Source: Paracoccaceae bacterium (lineage in GTDB: Bacteria > Pseudomonadota > Alphaproteobacteria > Rhodobacterales > Rhodobacteraceae). Taken from it: DNA of 33,785 nt. The notes below the pieces were generated by a model. That model had not been told where the DNA came from. It made no database searches and saw only the letters and a list, made by a program, of their open reading frames with translations. Shown here in pieces: positions 1 to 9,225 of the stretch; within the stretch, counting starts at the first letter, position 1; each line of letters opens with the position of its first letter. The stretch lies in NCBI GenBank assembly GCA_016778765.1, contig JADHOV010000030.1:1-33785 (forward strand), given 5' to 3'. Position numbers and translations under genes: made by a program.

Positions 1-712
1 CTATGACCACATTGCTCCAAAGCGCATCAAGGCGTTTTATCTGCTCTATATCAAAGCGTTCCAACTCTTCCCAATAACGCCCTGACGCAACATAATAGGC
101 CAGCTCTTGCTCGCGGGCGAGCGCATGGGCTTTTTGCACCTTATCTATCTCAAAGGGTTTCGGACGCGGTTCTAACAGGCTGCGCCGGGGCGCGATCAAG
201 CAGCTGGTCTCTTGTGACAGATTGGTGATTTCGCAACCCTGCGCAAGCGCAAGCGCATAAAGCCGCGCAGCTTTTGCCTCAAGCGAGATCAGCGTGATAT
301 CCTCGCGCAAAGGATCGGCCGTGCCGGTGCCATAGAAATGCGTTTTGCTGCTTTTGGGATAAGACATATCGCATCCCAAAAAAGCGATTTCCCGCGGGTT
401 GTAATGCCCCAAAACCCAATAGGCGGTGGTGAATGCCATGGTTGCACCCGCATAGACAAACCCACCATATTGATTTTGTACGGGAACAAACTCAGCCTCG
501 CCAATCAAGCGTTGCCGTGGCTTTAAATTTGTCGGCTGCCGCTCGGGCGGAAAATCATATGGAAAAACCAGGTCATCCCAATCCGGGCGCACTTGCCACG
601 CGTTGTTGATCACCACAAGCTTATCAAACGGGTGTTCTGGCCAGTCTTTTGCCGCCATCACATTTGGACCAGAGCCAAGAATCGCAATGGACGGACGTTG
701 TTCTTCTGACAT
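1..712 (-). CDS. MptE/DUF115-like protein, 3' end cut by window edge
   Basis: The frame opens with ATG at 712 and stays open to the window edge, giving 237 codons with no stop, so the C-terminus is missing. The N-terminus has a Rossmann-like beginning (SIAILGSGPNV). It is followed by a VVINNAW stretch, a small-residue segment (YAGATMAFTTAYWVLGHY), and then FLGCDMSY followed by THFYGTG, with NLSQETSCL near residue 165. This order (GG/AG...AYWLG...GxDxxY...HF...NLS) resembles the DUF115 / 6-hydroxymethylpterin pyrophosphokinase MptE-like and motility-accessory-factor fold, whose members act on nucleotide-sugar or pterin substrates. The substrate cannot be told. It is the last of three same-strand genes, after the ABC transporter and acyl-CoA synthetase, with a 110-base gap to the latter. 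The family call is tentative; the reading frame is well supported. Confidence 0.6.
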   Translation of the reverse strand, partial: MSEEQRPSIAILGSGPNVMAAKDWPEHPFDKLVVINNAWQVRPDWDDLVFPYDFPPERQPTNLKPRQRLIGEAEFVPVQNQYGGFVYAGATMAFTTAYWVLGHYNPREIAFLGCDMSYPKSSKTHFYGTGTADPLREDITLISLEAKAARLYALALAQGCEITNLSQETSCLIAPRRSLLEPRPKPFEIDKVQKAHALAREQELAYYVASGRYWEELERFDIEQIKRLDALWSNVVI

Positions 713-822
713 TACAAAGCCCCTCTATCCGCTACCATTTGCATAACCAGCTCAGACGCAACGCGTTTTTATCAAGCGCTCTAAGAGCCCATTCCAAAAG
801 CAATTCGGCGCTGCCGGCGGCT

Positions 823-2697
823 TTATACGCGGCGCCACGTATTCGCAAAGCCGCCCAGCACAGCCGTAATCTCGCTATCGCTGGCCTCGCTGGAAACGCA
901 TGCGATCATTCCAAGTTGCTTATCATCGCGCACCTCAACCACTGAAGCCTGTAGGCCCGCGTCACTCAAAGCTGCATTAAAGGTTCGTGTGATCGCGCGC
1001 TTGCGAAGATCAGGTTTAAAGACTTTGCCCACCGCCGTTTTTGGAAGCTCGTCCAAAATCTCAACATATTTTGGATGCGCGGCCCGCTCTGGTACATGCT
1101 CTTCACAAAATGCCTTCAATTCATCCGGCGTCACCTCACCATCGGCCACCAATTCAACATAAACGCAGGGCAATTCCCCTGAATGCACATCAGGTTGTCC
1201 AATCGCTCCTGCAAAGGCAACACTGGCATGGCCCAAAAGCGCTTCTTCAATTTGAGCAGGATCTATATTATGACCCCCGCGTATGATCAAATCTTTGGCG
1301 CGGCCTGTAATCCACAGATATCCATCCTCATCCAAGCGACCCAGATCACCGGTTCTTAAAAACGTATCTTCGTAATAAAGATCTACGTTCTTGGCCGCTT
1401 CGGTATAGGTATTGCCAGGCCACACCCCGGGGTTGGAAACGCAAATTTCACCAATTTCATTGGCCGCACATTCGACCAACTCACCTGCGCTGGAGCGCAC
1501 GATTTTAACAGTTGTATACGGCAAGCGCACCCCAACTGATCCAACCTTTTTTAGGCCATCAGTGGGGTTGCACGAAACCAGAGCGGTAACCTCGGTCAGG
1601 CCATAGCCCTCAATTATGTTTACATTGCTTGCTTTTTCAAATCGTTTGAACAGTTCTAAAGGCAAGGGCGACGACCCGGAAAATGCATTTTTTACTGTTG
1701 ATATATCTGCATCGACTGGACGCTGCATCAAGGCAGCTGCCGCTGTTGGAACTGTAATAATATATGTGATCTTCCAACGCTCGACCAATTTCCAAAAATT
1801 ATCAAATACGCCCTCACCGCGATACCCAGCGGGCGTTGGGAAAATAACATGTGCACCGGAATGAAGCGCTGACATTAAAATTATATGACAAGCAAAGACA
1901 TGAAACAAAGGCAGTGGACAAATGACGTTATCATCAACAGTAAAGCTTAAAACACCTCCGAGCCAGCCGTTATAAATCATCCCCGAATAGGTATGCTGCG
2001 CCACTTTGGGCATGCCTGTGGTGCCACCTGTATGGAACAGCGCCGCCACCCGGTCTTTTTGAATATCTTCGAAATTTAAGGTTGTGGCTTGCTGTGATAG
2101 CTTTTCGTTGAAATCCATCACCTCCGCATTATGCGAGACGGGGCTTTTTGGCCGTAGCAACGGCACCAACCATTTTTTAGGAGGCGTCAGATAACGGTTG
2201 AGATCAATTTCTAATACCGTTTTCACATTCGGCGCCTGCGCAACAGCCGCGGCTGTTTTTTGCCCGACATCGGTTTTGGGAAACGCCTTTAGGGTCACCA
2301 CAACTTTGGCATTGGTTTCGCGCAAAATTGAAGAAATTTGATCCACGTTCAGCAAGGGGTTGATCGGGTTTACCACCCCTGCCACGGCCCCGCCCAAAAT
2401 AGTAAGGGCGGTTTCGTTGCAATTGGGCAAAACAAAGGCCACGACATCTTCAGTCCCAACACCCAAGGCCCTGAACATATTCGCCGCCTGCGCGGTTTTC
2501 TTCTGCAAGCTGCGCCAGTTCAGAGTTTCCGCTTTATCCTGCGGACCCGAAAGCAACTGATAGCTGATCGCCGGGCGCTCGGGAAATTTATTGGCGGTTT
2601 CACTCAAAAGCCCAAAGAGCGTTTTGGCCACATCTCTTTGTTCCCAAGACATTTCTTTTTCAAACGCTAGTGAGTCTTCGATCGAAGCAAAGCCCAT
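823..2697 (-). CDS. Acyl-CoA synthetase (AMP-forming, FadD-like), 624 aa
   Basis: This is an ANL-superfamily adenylating enzyme that activates a carboxylic acid to its acyl-CoA through an acyl-AMP intermediate, probably in the cytoplasm. Visible motifs in order are the P-loop-like HTGGTTGMPK (about residue 220), the A5 motif GYGLTEVTA, the A7/A8 hinge region TGDLGRLDEDGYLWITGRAKD followed by LIIRGGHNIDP, and the C-terminal A10 catalytic lysine in LPKTAVGKVFKP. Length is somewhat above the usual 500-570, with about 30 extra residues at the N-terminus and a short tail after A10. The VNPINPLL segment is typical of rhodobacterial FadD/feruloyl-CoA-synthetase-like ligases. The substrate (fatty, aromatic or alicyclic acid) cannot be fixed from sequence. 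It lies downstream of the ABC transporter on the same strand with a 78-base gap. Confidence 0.9.
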   Translation of the reverse strand: MGFASIEDSLAFEKEMSWEQRDVAKTLFGLLSETANKFPERPAISYQLLSGPQDKAETLNWRSLQKKTAQAANMFRALGVGTEDVVAFVLPNCNETALTILGGAVAGVVNPINPLLNVDQISSILRETNAKVVVTLKAFPKTDVGQKTAAAVAQAPNVKTVLEIDLNRYLTPPKKWLVPLLRPKSPVSHNAEVMDFNEKLSQQATTLNFEDIQKDRVAALFHTGGTTGMPKVAQHTYSGMIYNGWLGGVLSFTVDDNVICPLPLFHVFACHIILMSALHSGAHVIFPTPAGYRGEGVFDNFWKLVERWKITYIITVPTAAAALMQRPVDADISTVKNAFSGSSPLPLELFKRFEKASNVNIIEGYGLTEVTALVSCNPTDGLKKVGSVGVRLPYTTVKIVRSSAGELVECAANEIGEICVSNPGVWPGNTYTEAAKNVDLYYEDTFLRTGDLGRLDEDGYLWITGRAKDLIIRGGHNIDPAQIEEALLGHASVAFAGAIGQPDVHSGELPCVYVELVADGEVTPDELKAFCEEHVPERAAHPKYVEILDELPKTAVGKVFKPDLRKRAITRTFNAALSDAGLQASVVEVRDDKQLGMIACVSSEASDSEITAVLGGFANTWRRV

Positions 2698-2775
2698 AAA
2701 ATTCTCCCAATTTTATATATTTTTATCCCAGATAACTTTGCGGGAAGCGGGCTGGTTTTTCAAGAACTATAAGCT

Positions 2776-4584
2776 TTACACCGCAGTTTCTATAAGCGCC
2801 CCATCGGTGAATTGCAATTTTGCCAGCCTAGCGTAAAGCCCCCCTTGGCCCACCAGATCGTCATGCGTGCCGGTTGCAACCACGCCGCCTTGATCCAAGA
2901 CAAGAATGCGGTCTGCTTTCTTCACGGTCGCCAAACGATGCGCCACAATCAGGGTCGTGCGGTCGCGGGCCAGTTCATCCACTGCCAATTGCACTGCCCG
3001 TTCGCTTTCCGCATCCAGCGCGCTCGTGGCTTCATCCAGCAAAAGCACAGAGGCATCGCGCAAAATTGCACGCGCAATCGCAATCCGTTGCTTTTGCCCA
3101 CCCGACAGCAAAACCCCGCGCTCTCCCACATAAGTGTCAAAACCTTGAGGTAATTTGTTTATGAACTCGGTTGCAGCAGCGGCCTGAGCCGCTTTCAAAA
3201 CCTCTTCATCGGTAGCATCCGGGCGACCAAATCGAATATTATCGCGCACCGAGGCGGCAAAAATAATTGGGTTTTGTGGCACCACGGCCATACGCTTGCG
3301 AAACGCGCTGCGGGTCAATTCGTTAAGGTTGATACCATCAAATAAGATCGCCCCATTTTGTGGATCAAAAAAGCGTAGTAGCAATTGGATAATGGTCGAC
3401 TTCCCCGCTCCAGAAGGGCCTACAAGCGCCACCGTTTCACCCGGTTCCACCTCAAACGAGATATCCTTTAAAATCTGCGTTTCCGGCCGCATTGGATAGC
3501 GAAAAGAGACGTTTTGAAAACTTAATTTTCCCTTCGCATTCGCCGGAAGCGCCGTTGGAGACACAGGATCCAACACATGATCCTGCGATGACAAAAGCTC
3601 GACAAGTCGTTCCGTTGCGCCAGCGGCGCGCTGCAATTCGCTCCAAATCTCGGAAAGCGCGGCCACAGATCCCGCCACCATGATCGCGTAGATCAAAAAT
3701 TGGATCAACGTGCCAGGGCTGATCAGATCGCTTCTTACGTCGCGGGCTCCAATCCACAAAACGCCAACGACGCCCGAAAATACCAGAAAAATGACGATCA
3801 TCGTCATCAACGCGCGCGTATTCACTCTTTGAATTGCAACCAAATAACTTTTTTCGGTGACATCCGCGAAATCGGCTTGGGTTTGTGCTTCATGGGTAAA
3901 GGCTTGAACGGTTTGTACCGCGCCAAGCGATTCCGACGCGGTGCCAGAGCTGGCGGCGATCCAATCTTGATTGAGCTTGCTGAAGCGGCGCACACGCCGG
4001 CCAAGCGTTAAAATCGGAATGACCACGGCAGGCACGATCAACAACACCAACCCCGTCAGCTTCACCGAGGTGAGAAACATCAACGCCAAACCCCCGATAA
4101 AGATCAGTAAATTGCGCAAAGCGATTGAAATCGATGAGCCTAAGACCGATAGGATTAGGGTCGTATCGGTTGTGATGCGGCTCAGCACCTCTCCGGTAAG
4201 TATGTTGTCAAAAAAAGACGGGCTCATCATGATCACGCGATCAAAGACTGCCCGCCGGATATCTGCCACAACCCGCTCGCCAAGGCGCGTGACCAAGGAA
4301 TAGCGCAGCGCGGTTCCCAAGGCCAAAAGGGCCGCGATGCCAAGCGCCGCCGCAAAATATTTATCCAATGTAGAATCGTCTGGAATACCAAAATTATCCA
4401 CCACCCGGCGCACCGCCAACGGCAAGGTTAACGACACGCCTGCGGTCAGAATAAGCGCCAGAAATGCAGCGCCCATCAAAGCTTTATAGGGCAACAGAAA
4501 AGGTAATAAACCCTGCAATGCTGACAGTTTTTTTGATTTAGAGCGTTCTGTTTCGGCGAATTGGGGCGCGGTCTCTGCTGCCAT
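2776..4584 (-). CDS. ABC transporter half-molecule (permease + ATPase fusion), MsbA/BmrA-like
   Basis: An exporter-type ABC half-transporter, expected to act as an inner-membrane homodimer exporting lipids or hydrophobic compounds. The N-terminal half holds six hydrophobic segments (roughly residues 25-310). The nucleotide-binding domain follows: Walker A GPSGAGKS, Q-loop VVPQNP, signature LSGGQKQR, Walker B VLLLDEATSALD and H-loop IVAHRL. I choose the ATG at 4584 (602 residues), with AGGA 11 bases upstream, over an upstream in-frame start at 4686 because the extra 34 residues look non-coding and 602 fits the family. The transported substrate is unknown; the neighbouring acyl-CoA synthetase hints at lipids only weakly. 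Confidence 0.9.
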   Translation of the reverse strand: MAAETAPQFAETERSKSKKLSALQGLLPFLLPYKALMGAAFLALILTAGVSLTLPLAVRRVVDNFGIPDDSTLDKYFAAALGIAALLALGTALRYSLVTRLGERVVADIRRAVFDRVIMMSPSFFDNILTGEVLSRITTDTTLILSVLGSSISIALRNLLIFIGGLALMFLTSVKLTGLVLLIVPAVVIPILTLGRRVRRFSKLNQDWIAASSGTASESLGAVQTVQAFTHEAQTQADFADVTEKSYLVAIQRVNTRALMTMIVIFLVFSGVVGVLWIGARDVRSDLISPGTLIQFLIYAIMVAGSVAALSEIWSELQRAAGATERLVELLSSQDHVLDPVSPTALPANAKGKLSFQNVSFRYPMRPETQILKDISFEVEPGETVALVGPSGAGKSTIIQLLLRFFDPQNGAILFDGINLNELTRSAFRKRMAVVPQNPIIFAASVRDNIRFGRPDATDEEVLKAAQAAAATEFINKLPQGFDTYVGERGVLLSGGQKQRIAIARAILRDASVLLLDEATSALDAESERAVQLAVDELARDRTTLIVAHRLATVKKADRILVLDQGGVVATGTHDDLVGQGGLYARLAKLQFTDGALIETAV

Positions 4585-4733
4585 GTGGTGATATCCTAAA
4601 GTTGCTTGGGCCTTGTAAAGCCGTAAGGCTGGGATAAGGTCAAGCAAAACTAAAGCCGACGCCGATGTAACTGCAATTTCCTGCAATCTTAGACTCGGTT
4701 ATGCCGTATAACAAAAGCGCCTAAGCGTTGTGA

Positions 4734-6929
4734 TCACCACATCCCAAAACTGTCAAAGACGGCATGAGCCTCGTTGAACTCTGACGGATCAAGCCCGCTC
4801 AGAAGAATGCCGCGCCCGGCAAAATCGATCCAAAGATCCTGATGATGGGCTTGCATATTCAGGTTATCAAACCCCGCTTGAGCAGCTTTACCATCGCGGG
4901 TCAGAAAGCAAAGCTGGTCTAAATTAGGATCAAAATCTTTTATAATATCAATCTCATTGCCCGATGGTGGCGCGAAAACAAAGCAATCTCGACCAGCCCC
5001 GCCGACAAGATAATCATGCCCTTCGCCCCCAAAAAGAACATCTTCTCCGGCTCCGCCAAACAAGCGATCATAGCCAGACCCACCTAATAAAAGATCATCT
5101 CCTCCGCCTGCTAACAAAATATCGTGCCCGCTCAAGCCCAGCAATGCATCAGCGCCCTCATTGCCGGCCACCGTAACGCCGGAATGGTCCCCGACCAAAG
5201 GCAACTGATGCGCAGGGGCTACGGGCGAGTCCGAGTTGGAGCTTAAAGAAAAGACCTCGAAAACGGCTTGCATAAACGAAACGCCGCTTGTTTCTGCCTC
5301 AAGCGCAGATAAAATCTTGGGCAAAGCTGCAACCTCTGAAGATGGCAGCGGAAACACGGTATCCGGCTGCGGCACGGCGAGCGTCACGCCGGGCTTTAAA
5401 GCCGGCTCCGCGGGTGCGGGCTCACTGCTGAGCCTTTCAGCCAATTCAACATCAAAATGCGATGCAAACTGAACGTCGATGCTTTTAAGATCCGCCTGCT
5501 GCAAGATCTGCCCAGCTGCGGTCTTTAATGTAAGGGTTTCATCTCCATGGCCGAGCCGCGCGCCATCCACCAGCGCATCAAAGTCCAATTGATCTACGCT
5601 GTAAAGCTCTGGCCAGAATGATAAATCCAATTGATCTACGCGAGGATCAAAATCAACGATCACGTCATGCGCGGCGTCAGCCCTCATCACGAAGCGGTCA
5701 GCACCCGCCCCCCCCGATAATGACTGGGTATAAGCTGCATCGATCAAAATATCCGCGCCTGCCCCGCCATAAAGATATCGATCGTTGGCGCTGGCAATCA
5801 AAATATTATGATCCTGATTCCCTTGAATGCCCTCTGATTTTTTCTGCCCCAGTTCCAGCTGGAAAAGGCCAATACCCGTTTGACCAGAAGACCGGCTTAA
5901 CAACAGAAACTCGGATCCATTTTGCACAAACTCCAATTGCGAAACCGCCCCAAGTGCCCCGCCCTCGGCAGAGGAAAGGAATGTGCTTTGATGTAATAGA
6001 AGACCATCGGGCAAAAGCTCAAACACGCTGAGCCCGTTATCAGCCCCCGACACCGCAACGAAGCCGCGTCCGTCAAATTCGGCATAACTCAGCGCTGATG
6101 GATTAGAAAACCGCATCAGATGATCATCCAACAGGTGATCCACAGGGCGTAAGTGACCATTTTCGGCCACCCGCATGACGCTAACAGAATTGGTACCCTG
6201 CGCGGCTATTATCAAAAACCGTGCCCCATTTAACGAGGCAGCTTCAACATGCGTGATCCCAGCAATCGGCAAAGATTGCTTGGCTCCAATATCTTGCAAG
6301 AATGATATGTCATGGCCCGCGCCGAGATGAAAGCTGGACAGGCCTGCCTAAACCCCAGAGGCGGCATAAATAAAATAGCCTGACTCGCTGCGAATGGCAG
6401 CAAGATCAACCACATGATCGAGATAGTGGTGGGCTTGATCAGGAATTGATGCCCAAACCGGGCTTTCTTTCTGGCGCGGGTCATTCAGTAAGGCAAACCC
6501 ATTTCCGGCGCGGGACCCAAGCGCAAACTGACTTGCGTTATCTTCAGCCAATTGAAGAATATGGGCACTTTGATTGAACTGCCCGCTCCCAAGGTTATGC
6601 CAAAAAAAGCTATTTGAAACACCAGAACCGCCGTCATGCCGATGACTGGCCGCCTGCAAATATGCCTCATCTATCCGATGCTGGATACCTGCGACCTGAA
6701 ACTCATGATAATGCTCTGATTTCAACGCCCTTATGGTGCCCGTGTCAGAGGCCCCGATTTGCAGCGAAAACACAAATTCTTTGGCGTCTTGAAAATACAA
6801 CGCGTGCAAATTGCCTTTAGCTGGGTCAGCCCAAAATCCGATCGGCCGTCGATCCGGTTCAAATTGCATTGCCCCAAACGCACCCTTCCAGTGAATATTA
6901 ATCAACTCCCTACCCCCAAGCGTCCCCAC
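4734..6929 (-). pseudogene. RTX (haemolysin-type) calcium-binding protein gene broken by an in-frame TAG
   Basis: Two open segments in one frame, 6929-6351 and 6347-4734, are separated only by a TAG at 6350-6348. Protein similarity in style continues across it (YIYAASGV, stop, AGLSSFHLGAG). Joined, it would be about 730 residues. The N-terminal half has repeated segments of the type DLAAI..GYFIYAASG and FVAVSGADNGLSVFEL, suggesting a beta-propeller-like surface domain. Two RTX calcium-binding regions follow: LYGGAGADILI / LSGGAGADRFV, and a longer block with at least four GGxGxDxLx nonapeptides (DLLLGGSGYDRL, FGGAGEDVLFGGEGHDYLVGG). Each is followed by an aspartate-rich IVDFDP/IKDFDP motif. 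Such proteins leave through type I secretion, with no signal peptide and a C-terminal signal. The true start is uncertain: the GTG at 6929 has no convincing ribosome binding site, and the ATG at 6933 is out of frame. No type I secretion genes are in the window. Confidence 0.8.
6348..6350 (-). other. In-frame TAG stop inside RTX gene
   Basis: The codon reads TAG on the minus strand. Both sides are in the same phase, and the downstream side stays open for 538 codons with RTX motifs. One base change from CAG, GAG, AAG, TGG or similar would make it sense. The only nearby restart is a TTG at 6299 without a clear ribosome binding site. Confidence 0.85.
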
Positions 6930-7359
6930 GCATGGCTGTCAGGCTGAAGAAAACCCCCGCAAAAAGGCTTAATGAAACACGGCAATATTGCGGCACTTGC
7001 AAAAGATTAAATTTAACTTGTTACAGCTTCGCGCAAGATGGTGCAGATATCGGACAGCAAGTAGCGTTTGAAAACCGCCCTCGATATAATATATCGTGGC
7101 TCTGAATTTCAAAAATCTGAAACGCGCGCGGCGCGTGAACGCTGCAAAATGCGGGTGCATTTCGAAAAGCCGAGGGCGGCCCAATCTGCAACTCCGGCTT
7201 TAAAGGCCAACCCGCCTGTCAGATCCGAAAGCCGGCAAGACGGGCCAACATGTAAAAACCTATTAAGCCTTGGTTAAGGATGCGCGCCGCGCAGAGAGAA
7301 AGATTTAACCAGTTATCTGGCACTTTAGGCGTTGATGCTCCTTATTGACTGGCTGAAGT
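6930..7359. other. 430-base intergenic region with two inverted repeats
   Basis: This lies between the RTX pseudogene (minus) and the DUF2793 gene (plus), so it should carry both promoters. No credible gene is seen. It holds a 15-base palindrome CGATATA-A-TATATCG (7082-7096), and a 9-base inverted pair CCGCCCTCG (7075-7083) with CGAGGGCGG (7171-7179). It also holds A+T-rich runs near 6990-7020 and 7280-7320 that could be promoter elements. No hexamer pair is convincing enough to call. Confidence 0.5.
7082..7096. promoter_or_regulatory. 15-base palindrome, possible operator
   Basis: CGATATA and TATATCG are exact reverse complements around a single central A. It lies about 265 bases before the DUF2793 gene and about 150 bases before the RTX gene start, between divergent genes. 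No matching regulator is next to it. Confidence 0.35.
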
Positions 7360-8409
7360 ATGTTTGAACACTCGCCCCGCCTGACCCTCCCTTTTATACA
7401 ACCCGCGCAAGCCCAAAAACACGTAACGCATAATCAAGCCATTCGCCAAATTGACGGATTAATCCACATGAGCGTCGTTTCGGATGCGCTCAGCACGCCG
7501 CCCACAGAGCAGGAAGAGGGTACCTGTTATCTGGTGCCCACAAACGCCCAAGATGGCTGGCAAGATGCCGCCTGGATGTTCTTGACGCCCAAAACCGGTT
7601 GGCGGCTCTTTGTTTCGGATCAGAAAAAACTGATGGTTTATCACGGGTCCGCATGGGTCGTTTTGGCAGATGCCAATCCGCATCACTCCCTTGACGCGCT
7701 TTCGATCCAAGCCACGACCACCGCAACCCAAAGGCTCGCGGTACAATCACACACAATCCTTTGGACCAGCATCAGCCAAAGCGATGACGCGACAGGAGGT
7801 ATTGTTCACATCCTGAACAAAAATGCCGCATCGCAAGATAACGGATTGGTGTTTCAAAATAATTACAAGCCGCATCTTAGCATGGGGTGTTTTGGCTCAA
7901 ATGATTTTAAGATCAGCCGTATAGATGAGGCGGGGACGCATCAAGACAGCCTGACCCTTGACAGCCAGAGCGGAATTTTATCAAGCCCCACATTGCCGCG
8001 CTTTGAGGCCGTGCTGAATTACGACTATCCGCTAAAGGAGAATGTTTGGCAACGCGTCCCGGTTAACGAAGGCAAATATAATGACCAGCTATGCTTTGAT
8101 GCTGAGGCAAATCAGTTTCGCGCGCCCAGCGCTGGAACCTATTTCTTTTCAGCAAATGTGTTCTTGAAAAATACAGATGCGGTAGAACAAAGTTGCCAGA
8201 TCAGATTTGACTGCCCGCTTGAGGGGGAAAGATCCCCCTCATTGCGCGTATTACCCGATCTTAAAAGCCACTCATCCGCAACGCTTTCAACCCAAAGCCT
8301 CGCGTATCTGGAAGAAGGTGATACCGTCGCGCTTCAGGCGCAATGCGCGCAAACAGGCGCAACTCTGCTTGCTGGGGCAACTGGGTTCTTGGGCTTTAAA
8401 ATCGGATAA
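7360..8409 (+). CDS. DUF2793 protein with C1q-like C-terminal domain, 349 aa
   Basis: The N-terminus (LPFIQPAQAQKHVTHNQA, residues 10-27) with the following GTCYLVP...DGWQDAAWMFLTPKTGWRLFV matches the DUF2793 pattern, found mainly in Rhodobacterales, often in phage-like, gene-transfer-agent or surface proteins. The C-terminal 130 residues (FEAVLNYDYPLKENVWQRVPVN..., then FRAPSAGTYFFSANVFLK, ending GATGFLGFKIG) resemble a C1q/TNF-like jelly-roll domain, which usually mediates trimerisation and ligand binding. There is no signal peptide or membrane segment. ATG at 7360 is the annotated start; the ribosome binding site is weak (GCTGAAG), and a 10-codon upstream frame (7335-7367) overlaps the start. 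A particle-spike or adhesion role is inference; no other GTA genes are in the window. Confidence 0.75.
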   Translation: MFEHSPRLTLPFIQPAQAQKHVTHNQAIRQIDGLIHMSVVSDALSTPPTEQEEGTCYLVPTNAQDGWQDAAWMFLTPKTGWRLFVSDQKKLMVYHGSAWVVLADANPHHSLDALSIQATTTATQRLAVQSHTILWTSISQSDDATGGIVHILNKNAASQDNGLVFQNNYKPHLSMGCFGSNDFKISRIDEAGTHQDSLTLDSQSGILSSPTLPRFEAVLNYDYPLKENVWQRVPVNEGKYNDQLCFDAEANQFRAPSAGTYFFSANVFLKNTDAVEQSCQIRFDCPLEGERSPSLRVLPDLKSHSSATLSTQSLAYLEEGDTVALQAQCAQTGATLLAGATGFLGFKIG

Positions 8410-8467
8410 ACCAGCAGGACCGGGCTTTTCATTCGGTCCAACGCGGCTCGATTTCAACAAGATTTTC

Positions 8468-8980
8468 TTAGTTTTGATCCGTTGATTTCAACAATTCCGG
8501 TAAGGAAGTTCGCACCGAATACCAGCGCGCAGGCACCGCACGATCTTTGGAGATATAAGATCGCAGAACCGGACCGTCGCAAAAATACAGTTCCATTTCC
8601 ACGTCAAGCAACACATCCAACCAATAATCCTGACGTAAAATTGTGAAGGCGCCTTGTTCATTTTTTTGATCAAACAAATATTGAATTTGATCAAGACAGC
8701 GCAAGCTGCTCTCATAGTTTTTTTCTGCAATCAGCAACGGGTAAAAGGGAAGTTGCTGGGCAACAATTTCGCGCAGGCTTTGTTCTTCAACGGGCTCTTG
8801 TATCTCTTCTTGCCAAGGCGCAATGACGCTCTCTTGGCCCGCGTTTGCGGGCTGCTGTGTTTGACCAAACAATTCGCTTAAAAAGCCACCTTGTTGCGCA
8901 GACACAGGTTGGGCGCATAAGAGTCCAACCAATATAATCCGTTTTAAGCGTCTCACTTGGGCATTCCGTGTCTTTACCAC
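8468..8980 (-). CDS. Secreted hypothetical protein, 170 aa
   Basis: The function is not recognised. The start is GTG at 8980. A basic N-terminus (VRRLKR) and a hydrophobic core (IILVGLLCAQPVSA) followed by QQ form a typical signal peptide with cleavage after about residue 28, so export to the periplasm is likely. The mature part begins with a Q/E/P-rich low-complexity stretch (about residues 38-70). It continues with a folded-looking region holding two cysteines (in SLRCLDQIQ and LYFCDGP) that might form a disulfide. It is convergent with the DUF2793 gene (58-base gap) and divergent from the pterin dehydratase gene. The protein-like composition and signal peptide support a real gene; nothing indicates its job. 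Confidence 0.7.
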   Translation of the reverse strand: MVKTRNAQVRRLKRIILVGLLCAQPVSAQQGGFLSELFGQTQQPANAGQESVIAPWQEEIQEPVEEQSLREIVAQQLPFYPLLIAEKNYESSLRCLDQIQYLFDQKNEQGAFTILRQDYWLDVLLDVEMELYFCDGPVLRSYISKDRAVPARWYSVRTSLPELLKSTDQN

Positions 8981-9225
8981 TTCTCTTACCGTTACATCTA
9001 AAGCAAGGCGCTGCTAACGACCAGCCAGAAATAGTCTCTTCTTTGCTCAAATTCCCAAAACACATTGGTTTTTATGATCCTGCAGAAAAGCCTCACCCAA
9101 GGCGCCCTCAGCTTCTTGCGCTTAAAAGCCTGGCGCCAAAAACGTTGGTTTTAAATTTTGCGCCCTCTCATTTTGCGCTATACTTACTTTCTAAAATTGT
9201 CACTTTCAAAAAGGCCGCTTTCCCT

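Noticed and set aside
289-504. Minus-strand frame inside the DUF115-like gene
   Set aside because: It overlaps the real gene in another phase and has no protein-like pattern.
4585-4686. 34-residue N-terminal extension of the ABC transporter
   Set aside because: An ATG with a good ribosome binding site exists at 4584 and the extension has no family match.
7335-7367. Ten-codon upstream frame overlapping the DUF2793 start (ATG CTC CTT...)
   Set aside because: No strong ribosome binding site and no further evidence; overlap with the main start is noted but not enough to call a leader peptide.
8968-9225. N-terminal extension of phhB back to 8968
   Set aside because: The extra 86 residues overlap the divergent gene's start and do not match the family; ATG 9226 gives the normal length.
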